From contig JAOZQB010000144.1 in assembly GCA_029932445.1 (NCBI GenBank), positions 1 through 7,377 on the forward strand: a stretch of DNA of 7,377 nucleotides, given 5' to 3'. Source of the DNA: Bacteroidales bacterium (lineage in GTDB: Bacteria > Bacteroidota > Bacteroidia > Bacteroidales > JAADGE01). The position numbers and the translations under genes were made by a program. The notes below the pieces were generated by a model. That model did no database searches. It saw only the letters and a list, made by a program, of their open reading frames with translations, and had not been told where the DNA came from. This document shows, piece after piece, positions 5,566 through 7,377 of the stretch. The first letter of the stretch is position 1, and every line of letters starts with the position of its first letter.

Positions 5566-6438
5566 ATGAAAGGAATTATATTAGCCGGCGGATCCGGTTC
5601 GCGATTATATCCGATTACCAAAGCTGTTTCAAAACAATTGCTTCCGATTTACGATAAACCGATGATTTATTATCCCTTGTCTGTGTTGATGCTGGCAGGG
5701 ATTAAAGATATTTTGATTATATCTACTCCTGAAGATATCGGAAATTTTGAACGATTGTTCGGAAACGGAAATCATTTGGGTTTGACTATTTCTTACAAAG
5801 TACAACCCAGCCCCGACGGATTAGCACAAGCATTTATTCTCGGTGAAAAATTTATCGGTAATGATAATGTTGCTTTGGTTTTGGGCGATAATATTTTCTA
5901 CGGACACGGACTTCCGAAACTTTTAGAATCGGCAAGGGAAAATGTTGAAAAAGAAGAAGTTGCAACAGTTTTCGGGTATTATGTAAAAGATCCGCAAAGA
6001 TACGGCGTAGCAGAATTTGATGAGAACGGAAATGTCATTTCTGTTGAAGAAAAACCGGAAAATCCGAAATCTAATTATGCCGTTACGGGTTTATATTTTT
6101 ATACCAATGAAGTCGTTGATATTGCAAAAAATGTACAACCTTCTGCAAGAGGCGAATTGGAAATAACGTCCGTAAACCGGGAATATCTGGAAAGAAAAAG
6201 ACTTAAAGTGGAATTGATGGGACGCGGTTTTGCATGGTTAGATACCGGAACACACGAATCTTTAATTGATGCCGGAAGATTTATCGAAACGATTGAAACA
6301 CGTCAAGGTCTTAAAATTTCCTGTATTGAAGAAATTGCGTATAAAAAAGGGTTTATTGATTCGGAACAATTAAGAAAACTTGCCGAACCTTTAAGTAAAA
6401 ATCAATACGGAGAATATTTATTAAATTTGATTAAGTAA
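5566..6438 (+). CDS. rfbA: Glucose-1-phosphate thymidylyltransferase RmlA
   Basis: A 290-residue cytoplasmic nucleotidyltransferase converting glucose-1-phosphate and dTTP to dTDP-glucose and pyrophosphate, the first step to dTDP-L-rhamnose and related deoxysugars. The N-terminus GIILAGGSGSRLYPITKAVS (3-22) with KQLLPIYDKPMIYYPLSVLM holds the nucleotide-binding loop, Arg13 and Lys23. VLGDNIFYG (105-113) carries metal-ligand Asp108. Further motifs are SVEEKPENPKSNYAVTGLYF (159-178), GELEITSVN (196-204) and GRGFAWLDTGTHESL (219-233, second metal ligand Asp226). Length and motifs match the standard short RmlA type (about 290), including the C-terminal helix with the YGEYL ending seen in enzymes with the dTTP/dTDP-rhamnose allosteric site. 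Four bases separate it from rfbC, so the two are cotranscribed and perhaps translationally linked. Confidence 0.96.
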   Translation: MKGIILAGGSGSRLYPITKAVSKQLLPIYDKPMIYYPLSVLMLAGIKDILIISTPEDIGNFERLFGNGNHLGLTISYKVQPSPDGLAQAFILGEKFIGNDNVALVLGDNIFYGHGLPKLLESARENVEKEEVATVFGYYVKDPQRYGVAEFDENGNVISVEEKPENPKSNYAVTGLYFYTNEVVDIAKNVQPSARGELEITSVNREYLERKRLKVELMGRGFAWLDTGTHESLIDAGRFIETIETRQGLKISCIEEIAYKKGFIDSEQLRKLAEPLSKNQYGEYLLNLIK

Positions 6439-6442
6439 TTTT

Positions 6443-7015
6443 ATGAAATTCATAAAAACAAAGATACCTGATTTAATAATTATTGAACCGATTGTTCAAG
6501 GGGATGACAGAGGATATTTTTTTGAATCATTTCGAAAAGAGGAATTTGAAAAGGAAATAGGGAAAATACATTTTGTTCAAGAAAATGAATCAAAATCCGG
6601 AAAGGGCGTATTAAGAGGATTACATTTTCAGCGTCCGCCGTTTACACAAGCAAAACTTGTAAGAGCCGTTGTCGGTGAGGTTCTTGATGTTGCCGTGGAT
6701 ATCAGAACCGATTCTCCGACTTTCGGACAGCATGTTGCCGTATTGCTTTCTGCGGATAATAAACGACAGTTTTTTGTGCCTCGAGGATTTGCTCACGGTT
6801 TTATTGTGTTAAGCGAAACGGCTGTGTTTCAATACAAGGTTGATAATGTTTATGCACCGAATTATGATGACGGGATAATTTATAACGATGCTGATTTGAA
6901 TATTGATTGGAAATTTCCGGAAGAAATGATCAAACTTTCGGAAAAAGATAAAAAAATGAATCTTTTCAGGGATAAAAAATTAGATACTCATAATGAATAT
7001 TTGAATATTAGTTGA
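6443..7015 (+). CDS. rfbC: dTDP-4-dehydrorhamnose 3,5-epimerase RmlC
   Basis: A 190-residue cytoplasmic cupin-fold epimerase, dimeric in the family, that converts dTDP-4-keto-6-deoxy-D-glucose to dTDP-4-keto-L-rhamnose (third step of the pathway). The motifs are DDRGYFFESF (21-30), FVQENESKSGKGVLRGLHFQ (44-63, with Arg58 and catalytic His61), QAKLVRAVVGEVLDVAVDIR (69-88), FFVPRGFAHGF (110-120), FQYKVDNVY (129-137, with the acid-base Tyr131) and IDWKFP (154-159). Asp169 in LSEKDK fits the conserved C-terminal aspartate. Length is normal (about 180-190). It ends in TGA followed at once by an in-frame TAA. rfbB and rfbD, needed to complete dTDP-L-rhamnose, are not in this window and may lie downstream or elsewhere. 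Confidence 0.95.
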   Translation: MKFIKTKIPDLIIIEPIVQGDDRGYFFESFRKEEFEKEIGKIHFVQENESKSGKGVLRGLHFQRPPFTQAKLVRAVVGEVLDVAVDIRTDSPTFGQHVAVLLSADNKRQFFVPRGFAHGFIVLSETAVFQYKVDNVYAPNYDDGIIYNDADLNIDWKFPEEMIKLSEKDKKMNLFRDKKLDTHNEYLNIS

Positions 7016-7037
7016 TAAATAATTTAATCCTTGTTTT

Positions 7038-7373
7038 ATGGAAGCTAACATTAACTTATCAGTTATAATTCTCGGATACAGAGCAGGTGATTCGATAAAA
7101 GAGTTTGCGCAGAAAACAAAAGAAATTGTTCGAAAATTGACTTCAAGTTTTGAAATTATTTTGGTAGGAAATTATATTGAAAATTCAGAAGATAAAACAA
7201 AAGATATAATTGAAAAGTTTGTTGATGATAATCCGGATTTTATATCAATTTGTAAACCGAAAAAGGGGATGATGGGATGGGATATGAAGGAAGGATTGAA
7301 CATTTCAACCGGAAAATATATTTGTGTTATTGACGGTGACGGACAGTTTCCGATTGAAAGTATTGAGAAATGA
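7038..7373 (+). pseudogene. Family 2 glycosyltransferase, N-terminal part only; reading frame stops early
   Basis: The first 111 residues of a GT-A fold glycosyltransferase. LSVIILGYRAGDSIKEFAQK (7-26) is the first beta-alpha unit, FEIILVGNYIENS (38-50) the second, and KPKKGMMGWDMKEGLNISTG (73-92) precedes the metal/nucleotide motif VIDGDGQFP (97-105, Asp99 and Asp101). The frame then meets TGA at 7371-7373, where the catalytic domain is only about half complete; related proteins run to roughly 230-350 residues. The stop follows GAGAAATGAAAAT. One extra A in the AAA run would give IEKMK and keep the frame open, so a frameshift (real or a sequencing error) is likely. The window ends four bases later, so whether the gene is broken or merely mis-read cannot be decided here. 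It starts 22 bases after rfbC as the fourth gene of the operon. Confidence 0.7.
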
Positions 7374-7377
7374 AAAT

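Noticed and set aside
7013..7018. Tandem TGA-TAA at the end of rfbC as a sign of TGA recoding
   Set aside because: Protein length is normal at TGA, and the other complete genes end in TAA or TAG with tryptophans encoded by TGG. The next in-frame TAA is a common back-up stop. With only one gene break at TGA (GT2), a frameshift explains the data better than an altered code.

Overview
This AT-rich window looks like the chromosome of a Bacteroidota (Bacteroidetes) bacterium, most likely an uncultured or environmental Bacteroidales-like lineage. The support is the lack of clear Shine-Dalgarno sequences before most genes, two copies of TATCTTTG (a match to the Bacteroidetes TAnnTTTG -7 promoter element) directly upstream of genes, and protein families typical of that phylum. 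These families are a YbgC-like thioesterase beside SurE, a GT4 glycosyltransferase with a SHEYF-type motif, a two-part polysaccharide deacetylase-like protein, and a COG1672-type ATPase. The genus cannot be read from the sequence.

Layout. Positions 1-83 hold the probable tail of an unknown plus-strand gene and a hairpin. A hotdog-fold acyl-CoA thioesterase follows on the minus strand (84-491), divergent from surE (567-1346, nucleotide 5'-phosphatase), which has a good TATCTTTG promoter. A 169-bp AT-rich gap with overlapping hairpins and a short direct repeat leads into a surface-polysaccharide block, all on the plus strand: GT4 glycosyltransferase (1516-2631), polysaccharide deacetylase-like protein (4207-5532), rfbA/rmlA (5566-6438), rfbC/rmlC (6443-7015) and the start of a GT2 glycosyltransferase (7038-7373). 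The last reading frame stops early, four bases before the window ends. The rml genes make an activated dTDP-6-deoxysugar, probably dTDP-L-rhamnose if rfbB and rfbD lie outside the window. The glycosyltransferases and the deacetylase-like protein would assemble or trim a capsule, O-antigen or exopolysaccharide.

The most unusual part is a 1525-bp unit (2627-4151) that interrupts this block. It holds one minus-strand gene for a P-loop ATPase fused to a PD-(D/E)XK nuclease-like C-terminus. It is bounded on each side by a 48-bp hairpin-forming repeat. The two repeats face each other as inverted copies (39 of 48 positions match, with the outermost 17 identical), and a 22-bp stretch also occurs as a perfect direct repeat on both sides. 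The stop codon of the upstream glycosyltransferase lies inside the left repeat. No transposase or recombinase is visible. The unit looks like a cassette inserted into, or exchanged within, a polysaccharide operon. Its function and mobility are inferences.
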